This document shows, piece by piece, positions 34,547 through 43,235 of a DNA stretch of 64,000 bases. Position numbers and translations under genes: made by a program. The stretch is taken from the NCBI GenBank assembly GCA_902580275.1, contig CACHJZ010000002.1:1-64000 (forward strand), read 5' to 3'. The DNA comes from an uncultured Pelagibacteraceae bacterium (lineage in GTDB: Bacteria; Pseudomonadota; Alphaproteobacteria; Pelagibacterales; Pelagibacteraceae). The stretch's first letter is position 1; each line of letters opens with the position of its first letter. The notes below the pieces were generated by a model, which did no database searches, was not told the DNA's origin, and was given only the letters and a program-made list of their open reading frames with translations.

Positions 34547-35568
34547 TTAATTTTATCACCTAATCTTGCTGTTATATCCTTTTTTTTTAAAGATAAATAA
34601 TACTTTGGATTATTTAAATACCAATTAAAAGTTTTTCGCAATCCCTTTGAGATACTTGTTTGAGGTTTCCATTTAAGTTTTTTTATTAATTTGTTACTAT
34701 TTAGAGCATATCTCATATCATGACCAGGACGGTCTTTTACAAGTTTAATTTTTACATTTTTTCCAAGAGAAAATTTTATTTGTGCAATTTTAATTAATTT
34801 TTTTGAAATCTGAATATTATTAAGATTTATATTTGAACCTATATTATAAAAGTTTCCGATTTTGCCTTTTTCAAAAATTTTTACTAATGCTTCGCAATGA
34901 TCATCCACATAAATCCACTCTCTCGAGTTTAATCCTTTGCCATAAATTGGCAAATTTTTATTATTTAAAATATTGTATATTAATTTAGGAATTAACTTCT
35001 CCGGATGCTGTCTTGGACCATAATTATTAGAGCAGTTTGTTATTATTGCAGGAATTTTAAACGTTCTTATAAACGAATATACTAAATGATCAGAGGAGGC
35101 TTTTGAAGCTGCATATGGAGAACTAGGTCGGTAAGGATCCTCCTCTTTAGACCTACCTCTTAAAATATCACCATAAACTTCATCTGTAGAAATATGAATT
35201 AATAAAGATTTTTTATTTTTTTCTAAATACTTTCTGAAAGCTTGCAATAAATTAAATACACCAAGAATATTACTTTTAATAAAGCTTTCAGGTCCATCTA
35301 TTGATCTATCAACATGAGTTTCTGCAGCAAGATTAAAAATAGCATTCGGTCTAAATTTCTTCATAATTTGAAGAATTTTTTTTTCATTATTAATATCAAT
35401 TTTGAAAAACTTATAATTTTTACTACTGGAGAAATTATTTACATTATAAAAACTTGATGAATATGAAAATTTATCAATATTTATTACAAAATATTTTTTT
35501 TTAAGAAGAATTTTTATTAAATTACTACCTATAAAGCCCAATCCACCAGTAACTATAACTTTTTTCAT
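34543..35568 (-). CDS. rmlB: dTDP-glucose 4,6-dehydratase
   Basis: The 341-residue protein is an extended SDR with VTGGLGFIGSNLIK at the N-terminus, NLAAETHVDRSI near residue 79, the dehydratase signature HISTDEVYGD near residue 127 (Asp-Glu pair) and YAASKASSDH with the Tyr-x3-Lys pair near residue 153. It converts dTDP-glucose to the 4-keto-6-deoxy sugar. It is transcribed ahead of rmlA as a two-gene unit and is divergent from a GT2 gene. Confidence 0.93.
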   Translation of the reverse strand: MKKVIVTGGLGFIGSNLIKILLKKKYFVINIDKFSYSSSFYNVNNFSSSKNYKFFKIDINNEKKILQIMKKFRPNAIFNLAAETHVDRSIDGPESFIKSNILGVFNLLQAFRKYLEKNKKSLLIHISTDEVYGDILRGRSKEEDPYRPSSPYAASKASSDHLVYSFIRTFKIPAIITNCSNNYGPRQHPEKLIPKLIYNILNNKNLPIYGKGLNSREWIYVDDHCEALVKIFEKGKIGNFYNIGSNINLNNIQISKKLIKIAQIKFSLGKNVKIKLVKDRPGHDMRYALNSNKLIKKLKWKPQTSISKGLRKTFNWYLNNPKYYLSLKKKDITARLGDKIK

Positions 35569-35617
35569 TAATTTTTTTTACAATAAATGTCTATTTAAGT
35601 ATACTTTTTTAATTTTA

Positions 35618-36460
35618 ATGAAATTAAATTTAGACGATATAACATTTATTATAGTAACTTATCAAAGTGAAAAAATTATAAAAAATTGTTTAGACTCACT
35701 ACCGAGAGAGTCAAAAAAAATTATCGTCGAAAATTCAAATAACATCAATTTAGACGAAGAATTAAGAGATAAATATGACAATATTGAGGTGATATTCTCC
35801 GAAAATTTGGGTATGGGTGCTGGAAATAATATCGGATTAAAATCTTGCAAAACAAATTATGCATATGTTCTTAATCCAGATACTAAATTCAATAAAGACA
35901 CAATCCCAAATCTTTTAGAAACTTTAAATGGTATATCAGATTTTACGTTAGCATCTCCATTAAACGATAATAAAAATTTTCCAAATTTTAAGAAAAAAGA
36001 AAAGGAAACTAGTAAAAATAAAAATTTTATATCAGTTGACAGTATCGATGGATTTTCAATGTTGTTTAATCTTCAAAAGTTTAAAGATAAAACTTATTTT
36101 GATGAAAATTTTTTTCTTTATTTAGAAAATGATGATTTATGTTTAAGAGTTAAACAAAAAAAAGAATTTATTTATATTATTACTAATTCCTTAATCAACC
36201 ATAAAGGAAGTATATCATCAGACGACAATTTGGAAAATTTAAGAAACTGGCATTGGATGTGGTCGAAGTTTTATTATAACAAAAAACATTATGGATTTTT
36301 GATAGCTATAAAAAATACATTTTTTAATTTTACTGGCGCTTTGATAAAATATTTCATATTTTTAATTTTTTTCCAAGAAAAGAAAAAAAAGATTTATGAA
36401 ATGAGAATTAAGGGAATTTTTAATGCATTTATTGGAAAAGAATCTTGGTTTCGAATTTAA
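35618..36460 (+). CDS. Glycosyltransferase family 2, rhamnosyltransferase-like
   Basis: The 280-residue protein starts ITFIIVTYQSEKIIKNCLDSL and has NLGMGAGNNIGLKSCKTNYAYVLNPD near residue 65 (quoted in part), the GT2 subgroup text of rhamnosyl- and related transferases, and an acidic FFLYLENDDLCLRVK near residue 165. A hydrophobic segment near residue 235-250 may anchor it. It lies divergent to rmlBA and probably uses a dTDP- or GDP-deoxysugar. Confidence 0.85.
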   Translation: MKLNLDDITFIIVTYQSEKIIKNCLDSLPRESKKIIVENSNNINLDEELRDKYDNIEVIFSENLGMGAGNNIGLKSCKTNYAYVLNPDTKFNKDTIPNLLETLNGISDFTLASPLNDNKNFPNFKKKEKETSKNKNFISVDSIDGFSMLFNLQKFKDKTYFDENFFLYLENDDLCLRVKQKKEFIYIITNSLINHKGSISSDDNLENLRNWHWMWSKFYYNKKHYGFLIAIKNTFFNFTGALIKYFIFLIFFQEKKKKIYEMRIKGIFNAFIGKESWFRI

Positions 36461-36463
36461 AAT

Positions 36464-37363
36464 TTATTTTGCTTTTTCGTATAAAAATTTAAACCATTTC
36501 TCAAAGTGAGGTTGGAAATAAAAATCGTAGCCATTTTTACCAACTGGTTGAACCAAAGGAGTTTCGGGGCTGGCCTCCAATAATCTTGGAACTTTTAAAG
36601 CTTCAGCGATTGGAAAACATACGGATTGATTTCCTATAAATAATTTTGAAGATTTTATAATTTGAGCAATTTCCAAAAAGTCTTTCGGATTATAGAATTC
36701 TAAATTTGGAATCTGAATTTTTAAGTCATCATATTCTTCTTTTACTCCTACAAATAAAGCATCTTCATAGTTTCTAAGAAAATTATAATTAATATACATG
36801 TTTCTATGTCTAAAAGTTCTTTGAATGACAATTCTTTTTTTTATTGTTGAATGATTGACTACATCTAAGTATGGTTTACTCAGATCTGTCTGTTCTCCAG
36901 CTATATGAAAGTACCACCTTGGTGAGTTAAACGTGTTATTCCAAGGCATCTCTCTAAATAGATCTAAGTTTATGTCTATTTCTTCATCTTTATGTTTTTT
37001 AACTTCATTAAAAAAAGTTTGGCTTTTTAATAAAGGAATTAATAGATCATACATTTTTTCACTTATTAAAAAACCCTCCCCTGTATGTTTGTAATATTCG
37101 TACGTGAATTTTTTATTTACTCCAATATAAAAATTACATTTATGAGTAAGAGATAGTTTTTTAATAAGAGGAAAAGAATAAATTAAATCCCCTGAGGTTC
37201 CGGAATGTAAAAAATTTAATTCTTTTTTACTTTCGATTGCAGTATTAATTTGATTAATTAGATTTTCATATTTATTTTTAAATAAATTTATTCTTAAATT
37301 ATTTTTGAATTCATTTTTTTTATCTGGTTTAAATATTTTGTAATATAATTTTTTAAAACTCAT
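36464..37363 (-). CDS. GT-B-like glycosyltransferase (family 9-related) or unknown
   Basis: From the ATG at 37363 the protein has 299 residues. It contains FLHSGTSGDLIYSFPLIKKL near residue 51, which resembles the N-terminal Gly-Asp turn of heptosyltransferases, and KLFIGNQSVCFPIAEALKVP near residue 237, resembling the C-terminal donor site. Overall similarity to GT9 is weak, so the call is tentative. The frame continues to 37384, but this would overlap apt; TAG of apt and the chosen ATG are 2 bases apart. Confidence 0.5.
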   Translation of the reverse strand: MSFKKLYYKIFKPDKKNEFKNNLRINLFKNKYENLINQINTAIESKKELNFLHSGTSGDLIYSFPLIKKLSLTHKCNFYIGVNKKFTYEYYKHTGEGFLISEKMYDLLIPLLKSQTFFNEVKKHKDEEIDINLDLFREMPWNNTFNSPRWYFHIAGEQTDLSKPYLDVVNHSTIKKRIVIQRTFRHRNMYINYNFLRNYEDALFVGVKEEYDDLKIQIPNLEFYNPKDFLEIAQIIKSSKLFIGNQSVCFPIAEALKVPRLLEASPETPLVQPVGKNGYDFYFQPHFEKWFKFLYEKAK

Positions 37364-37364
37364 A

Positions 37365-37892
37365 CTAATGTCCAGGAAATTCAATTAAATTATGAACTTT
37401 AAATCCAGCACTGGTAAGTCTATTGCAGCCCCCAAGGTCAAACAAATTTATTACGAAAATAAACCCAGCAACTGAACCTTTAGATATTTTTACTAGCTTC
37501 GCAGCGGCTTCTGCAGTACCTCCTGTTGCAATTAAATCGTCAATTATTAATACTTTATCATTTTTTTCAATCGAGTCTTTATGAACCTCTATTGTTGCAG
37601 ATCCATATTCAAGCTCAAAGTCAACAGAATATGTGTCTGATGGAAGTTTATTTTTTTTTCTCAACATTATAAAAGGTTTTTTAACGAGGTAAGATACTGC
37701 AGATGCAAAAACAAAGCCTCTAGATTCTATTGCAGCTACCTTGTTAAACTTAAACCCGTTAGATTTTTCTACAATTAAATCTATGCAGTTTGCGAATGCT
37801 TTTTCGTGTTTTATTAGGGTGGTAATATCTCTAAATAAAATTCCTTTTTTGGGATAATCAGGTATCGATCTAATATAATCTTTTAAATCCAT
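37365..37892 (-). CDS. apt: Adenine phosphoribosyltransferase
   Basis: The 175-residue protein has the PRPP-binding motif VLIIDDLIATGGTAEAA near residue 118 and the family start IPDYPKKGILFRDITTL. It converts adenine and PRPP to AMP. It is divergent from mtnP, which releases adenine from methylthioadenosine, so the pair links adenine release and recapture. Confidence 0.95.
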   Translation of the reverse strand: MDLKDYIRSIPDYPKKGILFRDITTLIKHEKAFANCIDLIVEKSNGFKFNKVAAIESRGFVFASAVSYLVKKPFIMLRKKNKLPSDTYSVDFELEYGSATIEVHKDSIEKNDKVLIIDDLIATGGTAEAAAKLVKISKGSVAGFIFVINLFDLGGCNRLTSAGFKVHNLIEFPGH

Positions 37893-37932
37893 AAATTTTT
37901 GAGTTATAAATAATTAAATCATTTTAAATAAT

Positions 37933-38802
37933 ATGACAAACAAATTAGCTATCATTGGTGGAAGTGGCTTATATGATGTGGAAGAGTTTAAGGAACGTGA
38001 ATTATTAGAGATTAAAACTCCTTGGGGGAATCCGTCAGATAAAATATTAAAAACTAAATATAATGATAAAGAAGTCTATTTTTTACCAAGGCATGGCAAA
38101 GGACATTTTGTGTCACCTTCTAAAATAAATTTTAGGGCAAATGTTGATGCTTTAAAACAACTAGGAGTATCTGATATTGTTTCGATTTCTGCCGTTGGAT
38201 CTTTGAAAGAAAACTTATCACCAGGAAAGTTTGTCATTATAGACCAATTCATCGACCGTACTTTTGCAAGACATAAAACTTTTTTTGATGATGAAATTGT
38301 TGCGCATGTTTCAATGGCAAATCCCACATCTACTGGTCTTATGAACGCTTGTGAGGACTCAATAAAAAAATCTAATATTGGATATCAAAGGGGAGGTACA
38401 TATTTAGTTATGGAGGGCCCACAATTTTCAACCTTAGCTGAGTCGAAATTATACAGATCTTGGAAAGCTGATGTTATTGGAATGACTAATATGCCTGAGG
38501 CAAAATTAGCTAGAGAAGCAGAAATTAGATATGCGTCAGTATCAATGGTAACAGACTATGACTGTTGGCATCCAGATCATGAAAATGTAGATGTTCAAAA
38601 AGTTATAAAGGTACTTTTAGATAATGCAGCCAAGGCAAAAGAAATGATTAAAAATTTAATAGACAATTATGAAAAGCATATTGATCCGAATGACCCAACT
38701 AATAACTGTTTAGATGTGGCAATAATTACTTCTCCAGAAAAAAGAACAAAAGAAACTATTAAAAAACTTAAACATATTGCAGGAAGAGTTTTATTAAAGT
38801 GA
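37933..38802 (+). CDS. mtnP: S-methyl-5'-thioadenosine phosphorylase
   Basis: The 289-residue protein begins LAIIGGSGLYDV and contains the phosphate-binding and purine-site text FLPRHGKGH near residue 51, YLVMEGPQFST near residue 157 and GMTNMPEAKLAREAEI near residue 182. The Asn-Met-Pro text and MTDYDCWH-like ending (VTDYDCWHPDH) fit MTA phosphorylases. It splits methylthioadenosine to adenine and methylthioribose-1-phosphate. The stop overlaps the GTG start of the next gene. Confidence 0.93.
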   Translation: MTNKLAIIGGSGLYDVEEFKERELLEIKTPWGNPSDKILKTKYNDKEVYFLPRHGKGHFVSPSKINFRANVDALKQLGVSDIVSISAVGSLKENLSPGKFVIIDQFIDRTFARHKTFFDDEIVAHVSMANPTSTGLMNACEDSIKKSNIGYQRGGTYLVMEGPQFSTLAESKLYRSWKADVIGMTNMPEAKLAREAEIRYASVSMVTDYDCWHPDHENVDVQKVIKVLLDNAAKAKEMIKNLIDNYEKHIDPNDPTNNCLDVAIITSPEKRTKETIKKLKHIAGRVLLK

Positions 38803-39260
38803 CAAAAAAAAAAGAACTTAAAGGTAGATGTGGTTGTGGAAATGTAAAATATATCATAAAAGATGAGCCATTATTTACTCAGGCGTGTCATTGTAAGGAT
38901 TGTAAAATTTCTACTGGATCATCTTTTGTAATTCACACTATGGTTTTAGAAAAAGACTTGGAGGTCAAGGGTGATGTTGCATCTATAGAACTTCCAACAG
39001 GTAGTGGAAAAGGTGTGAATGCTTATTTTTGTATTATTTGCGGTGTTTACGTTTATTGCAAATATAACATCTCGCAAGGCAGAATTGCAATCAGAACCCA
39101 AACTTTGCAAAATTCCATTACACCACAAGCTCATATTTTTTTGAAAGACAAGGATCCATGGATTGAGGTAAAGGATAAGAAAATTTGCTACGAAAAATTT
39201 TATGATAGAGATAAAATTTGGCCAAAAAAAAGTTTAGATAGAATTAAAAATGAAAATTAA
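38799..39260 (+). CDS. GFA/CENP-V (Mss4-like) zinc family protein
   Basis: The 153-residue protein has the zinc ligands of the GFA family: GRCGCGNVKY at residues 7-16, ACHCKDCKISTGSSF at 33-47 and CIICGVYVY near residue 87. Related enzymes bind glutathione adducts of formaldehyde, though most members are uncharacterised. It starts with GTG, overlaps the mtnP stop by GTGA and runs 11 bases into mtnA, so it is cotranslated with the MTA pathway genes. Confidence 0.85.
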   Translation: MTKKKELKGRCGCGNVKYIIKDEPLFTQACHCKDCKISTGSSFVIHTMVLEKDLEVKGDVASIELPTGSGKGVNAYFCIICGVYVYCKYNISQGRIAIRTQTLQNSITPQAHIFLKDKDPWIEVKDKKICYEKFYDRDKIWPKKSLDRIKNEN

Positions 39261-40320
39261 TTCAAAAGAATACCGTACTATTTGGTTTGAAAATAATATT
39301 GTTAAAATCATTGATCAAACAAAACTACCTCATATATTTGAAATTAAGGAACTTAAAACAGCTAATGATGCAATAAATGCAATCAAAATAATGGAAGTAA
39401 GAGGTGCACCATTAATAGGTGCGACAGCTGCTTATGGACTGGTATTGTCAATTTTAGAAAACAATGATCAATCCTTTTTAAAAAATTCGGCAGAAGGACT
39501 TATTAAGTCAAGACCTACTGCAATTAATTTAAAATGGGCAGTTGATAGAATGATGAATAAATTGTCAGGAGTAAGCAGTGACAAAATTTTTGAAATTGCC
39601 TTAAATGAAGCTAAAGAAATTTGCAATGAGGATGAAAAATTTTGTGAAAAAATTGGATTAAATGGACTTAAAATAATTGACGAAATTTACAATAAAAAAA
39701 AAGATACAGTGAATATTTTAACTCATTGTAATGCTGGATGGCTCGCAACAATTAATTGGGGTACAGCAACATCTCCAATATACCATGCTCACAAGAAAGG
39801 TATTCCTATTCATGTATGGGTAGATGAGACTAGACCAAGAAATCAAGGTGCTAATCTGACATCATTTGAGCTTAACGAAGAACAAGTTCCTAATACACTA
39901 ATTGCTGACAATACAGGCGGATTATTAATGCAAAGAGGTAAAGTAGATATATGTATAGTTGGATCTGATAGAACTCTAGGAAATGGGGATGTTTGTAATA
40001 AAATTGGCACTTACCTTAAAGCATTAGCTGCTAAAGATAATAAAGTTCCTTTTTATGTTGCCCTTCCAAGTTCTACAATTGATTGGGATATCAAAGATTA
40101 CAATGATATACCAATTGAGGAAAGAGATTCATCAGAATTATCACATTTAGAGGGATTGGATGAAAATAATAATGTCAAAAAAATTCTTATATATCCAAAA
40201 AAAAGTAAATCAATGAACCTTGCTTTTGACATAACGCCGGCGAAATATATTTCTGGTCTTATTACTGAAAGAGGAATATGCGAAGCATCTACAAAAGGTT
40301 TAAAAAAATTATTTAATTAG
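39250..40320 (+). CDS. mtnA: S-methyl-5-thioribose-1-phosphate isomerase
   Basis: The 356-residue protein carries both catalytic residues at the positions known from Bacillus MtnA: C160 in LTHCNAGWLA and D240 in IVGSDRTL. The flanking text MEVRGAPLIG and WVDETRPRNQGANLT is typical. It isomerises methylthioribose-1-phosphate to the ribulose form. It follows mtnP and the GFA-like gene with overlap. Confidence 0.95.
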   Translation: MKINSKEYRTIWFENNIVKIIDQTKLPHIFEIKELKTANDAINAIKIMEVRGAPLIGATAAYGLVLSILENNDQSFLKNSAEGLIKSRPTAINLKWAVDRMMNKLSGVSSDKIFEIALNEAKEICNEDEKFCEKIGLNGLKIIDEIYNKKKDTVNILTHCNAGWLATINWGTATSPIYHAHKKGIPIHVWVDETRPRNQGANLTSFELNEEQVPNTLIADNTGGLLMQRGKVDICIVGSDRTLGNGDVCNKIGTYLKALAAKDNKVPFYVALPSSTIDWDIKDYNDIPIEERDSSELSHLEGLDENNNVKKILIYPKKSKSMNLAFDITPAKYISGLITERGICEASTKGLKKLFN

Positions 40321-40324
40321 AGAT

Positions 40325-41557
40325 ATGAATTCAAAAGATAAAATATTTTTAAAAAAATTAATTAACAAATATTCTAAAAAGGAAAAAAAAAAGTACTTAC
40401 TCACACCTGACTCATTTTCGAATGACGATATAATAGCAGGAGCCCAGACGCTCTTAAAAAAACAAATTACAATGTCTGTTTTAACAAAAAAATTTGAAAA
40501 AGAATTTGCAAAGTATGTTGGAGCTAAATATGCATTAATGGTTAACTCAGGATCATCTGCAAATTTATTAGCTTTTTTTGCATTAATAAATCCATTAAAA
40601 AAAAAACGTCTTAATTATGGAGACGAATGTTTGATCCCATCTCTTTGCTGGTCAACATCTTTGTGGCCCATAGTTCAGTCAGGTTTAAAGCCTAAGTTTA
40701 TAGATATTGATACCAAAACATTAAATGCTTCTATAGATCAAATTAAAAAAAATATAACAACAAAAACTAGAGCAATAATGGCTGTGCATGTATTAGGAAA
40801 CTCTACCAAAATGGATGAACTAAAAAAAATTACAAAAAAAAGAAAAATTTATCTTATAGAGGATACATGCGAGTCTTTAGGATCAAAGTATAGAAAAAAA
40901 CACTTGGGTACTTTTGGTGATTTTGGAACTTATTCCTTCTATTATTCACATCAGATAACATCTGGTGAAGGTGGGATGATTGTATGTAATGATAAAAAAA
41001 ATTTTGAAATCATTCATTCTTTAAGAGCTCATGGATGGGACAGAGGTTTAAAAAAAAATTCTAATAAAAAATTTAATTTTATGAATTCTGGTTTTAATTT
41101 AAGACCAACTGAAATATCAGCTGCAATTGGTTACTCTCAACTTAAAAGACTAAATAGATTTAAAAAAATTAGAAAAATAAATAGAAATAAGATAATAAGT
41201 AAATTGAAAAACTCAAAAAAGTGGGCAAGACAATTCACTTTTATCGAAGCAATTAAAAATTTAGATCCGAGTTGGTTTGGACTACCAATTCTTATAAATA
41301 GGCCTTTTTTAAAAAAAAAGGAAAAATTTCTTACATATCTTAATGATAATTTTATTGAGACAAGACCAATTATAAGCGGAAATTTTCTAAACCAACCTTC
41401 AGTAAAACTTTACAAGTTAAATGGAAGCAAAGATAAATTTCCTAATTCACAGGAGGTAGAGGATAGAGGTTTCTTTATTGGTATTCATGTTAACCCTATC
41501 AGCGACGAAACTCTTAATATCCTTGAAAAAAAACTACTTAAAATTGATGAAATATAA
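40325..41557 (+). CDS. PLP-dependent sugar 3-dehydratase, ColD-like (DegT fold, Lys replaced by His)
   Basis: The 410-residue protein has the DegT/DnrJ/EryC1 fold with MVNSGSSANLLAF near residue 72 and IYLIEDTCESLGSKY near residue 175. The lysine that normally binds PLP is replaced by His: H209 in GTYSFYYSHQITSGEGG. A His at this position marks 3-dehydratases such as ColD (GDP-4-keto-6-deoxymannose) and RfbH rather than aminotransferases. The Cys cluster that holds the [2Fe-2S] centre in RfbH is absent, which favours the ColD type. It sits 4 bases after mtnA. Confidence 0.8.
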   Translation: MNSKDKIFLKKLINKYSKKEKKKYLLTPDSFSNDDIIAGAQTLLKKQITMSVLTKKFEKEFAKYVGAKYALMVNSGSSANLLAFFALINPLKKKRLNYGDECLIPSLCWSTSLWPIVQSGLKPKFIDIDTKTLNASIDQIKKNITTKTRAIMAVHVLGNSTKMDELKKITKKRKIYLIEDTCESLGSKYRKKHLGTFGDFGTYSFYYSHQITSGEGGMIVCNDKKNFEIIHSLRAHGWDRGLKKNSNKKFNFMNSGFNLRPTEISAAIGYSQLKRLNRFKKIRKINRNKIISKLKNSKKWARQFTFIEAIKNLDPSWFGLPILINRPFLKKKEKFLTYLNDNFIETRPIISGNFLNQPSVKLYKLNGSKDKFPNSQEVEDRGFFIGIHVNPISDETLNILEKKLLKIDEI

Positions 41558-42359
41558 TTTTGGTATAACTGGACATACAGGTGTACTGGGCTCGGAATTT
41601 ATAAAATATAACTCTTCAAAAAAATTTATAAAATTCAAAGGCAACATAACTAAAAAAAAGGACGTCAGGGAATGGATAAGTAAAAAAAATATTAATTTCC
41701 TATTTCATTTTGCAGCAGTAGTTCCAACAAAAATTGTAACCAGTAATTTTAATTATGCAAATAAAGTGAATTTTATAGGAACAAAAATTCTTGTAGATGA
41801 GTGTTTAAAGTCAAAAAAGATCAAATGGTTCTTTTTTGCATCCACTTCACATGTTTATGGATTTTCAAATAAAAGAATTAAGGAGACAAAAAAAACAAAG
41901 CCAATTTCTAAATATGGTCTTACAAAATTAAGAGCAGAAAATTATATTATAAAAATATTTAATAAAAATAATATACCATATTGTATTAGTAGAATATTTA
42001 GTTTTACACACAAGAATCAAAGCGACAATTTTGTTGTACCATCAATAATGAAAAAAATTGATAAAGAAAATTATACATTTGAAAACGTTAATCATTACCG
42101 AGACTTTATTAGTACCAAAGATATTTGTTCAGCTATAAGAATATTATTTAATCATAAAGCTCAGGGAATTTATAATATAGGTTCAGGAAAAAAGATTTTA
42201 ATTTCAGACTTAATAAAAATTATTGCTAGAAAAAAAAATAAAAAAATTTTATTAAAAAAAAATAAAAAAAGGACTTGTTTATTTGCAGATATTAGTAAAA
42301 TTAAAAAATTAAAATGGAAACCAAAAAAAAATATAGCAAGTATTATTAATGATTTTTAA
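41547..42359 (+). CDS. NAD-dependent epimerase/reductase (extended SDR)
   Basis: From the ATG at 41547 the protein is 270 residues and begins MKYNFGITGHTGVLGSEFI, with FFASTSHVYGF near residue 95 and the catalytic pair in KYGLTKLRAENY near residue 127. It follows the ColD-like gene with an 11-base overlap and would act on the 3,6-dideoxy or another keto sugar nucleotide, possibly like ColC, which is inference. The open frame back to 41478 lies inside the previous gene. Confidence 0.8.
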   Translation: MKYNFGITGHTGVLGSEFIKYNSSKKFIKFKGNITKKKDVREWISKKNINFLFHFAAVVPTKIVTSNFNYANKVNFIGTKILVDECLKSKKIKWFFFASTSHVYGFSNKRIKETKKTKPISKYGLTKLRAENYIIKIFNKNNIPYCISRIFSFTHKNQSDNFVVPSIMKKIDKENYTFENVNHYRDFISTKDICSAIRILFNHKAQGIYNIGSGKKILISDLIKIIARKKNKKILLKKNKKRTCLFADISKIKKLKWKPKKNIASIINDF

Positions 42360-42567
42360 TCAAATCAAAAAAAACAGATATTTAATATTATTTTTAATCA
42401 TAGCATTTTTTATGCTTTATATTTCAAGAATTGAATACGGATCTCACAGTTTAGATAAATCAATGAAAGCATGTATAATTGCTCAAAAAAAATTAGATAA
42501 AAGTAAAAATATTGATGACATTAAATCTTTTTGTGAGAGAGAAATAAATAAAAAACTTAAAAAATAA
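42349..42567 (+). CDS. Small membrane protein, 72 aa
   Basis: The protein has one N-terminal transmembrane helix (residues about 10-26) and a charged tail with two cysteines (KACIIAQ and SFCEREI). It overlaps the previous gene by 11 bases, and its stop shares a base with the next start (TAATG). The tight coupling supports expression. No family recognised. Confidence 0.65.
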   Translation: MIFNQIKKNRYLILFLIIAFFMLYISRIEYGSHSLDKSMKACIIAQKKLDKSKNIDDIKSFCEREINKKLKK

Positions 42568-43226
42568 TGTTAGATAAAAAGCAAGAGGTAATAGATTATG
42601 CAAAAAAACTTAATACTAAAAACCTCTCACCTTTGAGATCTGGAAATATTTCGATAAGAGGAGTTAATGAAGAAATAGATGGTTTCTTCATTACACCTTC
42701 CGGAGTAAAATACGATGATCTAACTACAGATAGTATTGTTTTTTTAGAATTAAATGAAAATAATAATATAAAAAAAATTTCAGATAAAGTTATTAATCCA
42801 TCTTCTGAATGGCGTTTTCATCAAGATATTTACATAGAAAAAAGTGATGCTCATGCGATAGTTCATGCTCATTCGGCTAATGCTGCAGCTGTTTCAGCTC
42901 ATGGTAAGAATATTCCTGCATTTCATTATATGATCGCTTTAGCTGGCGGAAATAATATAAAGTGTGCAGAATATGCAACCTTTGGAACAAAAGAATTATC
43001 ACAAAATATTCTAAAAGCACTAGATGGAAGAAAAGCATGTCTTATGTCTAATCATGGACAGGTTGCATTTGGCAAATCTCTTAGTGAGGCATTTGAACTT
43101 GCTGAAGAGATCGAAAATATTTGTCATCAATACATAAATACAATAAAATTAGGTCAACCTAAGATTCTTTCAGATGAAGAAATGAAAAAAATTTTAGACA
43201 AAACAAAGGATTATAAAAAAAACTAA
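42567..43226 (+). CDS. Class II aldolase, candidate methylthioribulose-1-phosphate aldolase
   Basis: The 219-residue protein has the zinc site of the FucA/AraD class II aldolase family: E81 in SSEWRFH, H100 and H102 in VHAHSAN and H163 in SNHGQ, with SGNISIR at the phosphate site. Class II aldolases cleave sugar phosphates to DHAP and an aldehyde. With mtnP and mtnA upstream and a MTA-producing enzyme downstream it fits the aldolase of the DHAP shunt. MtnB-type dehydratases share the fold and cannot be fully excluded. Confidence 0.8.
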   Translation: MLDKKQEVIDYAKKLNTKNLSPLRSGNISIRGVNEEIDGFFITPSGVKYDDLTTDSIVFLELNENNNIKKISDKVINPSSEWRFHQDIYIEKSDAHAIVHAHSANAAAVSAHGKNIPAFHYMIALAGGNNIKCAEYATFGTKELSQNILKALDGRKACLMSNHGQVAFGKSLSEAFELAEEIENICHQYINTIKLGQPKILSDEEMKKILDKTKDYKKN

Positions 43227-43235
43227 AACTTTTAT

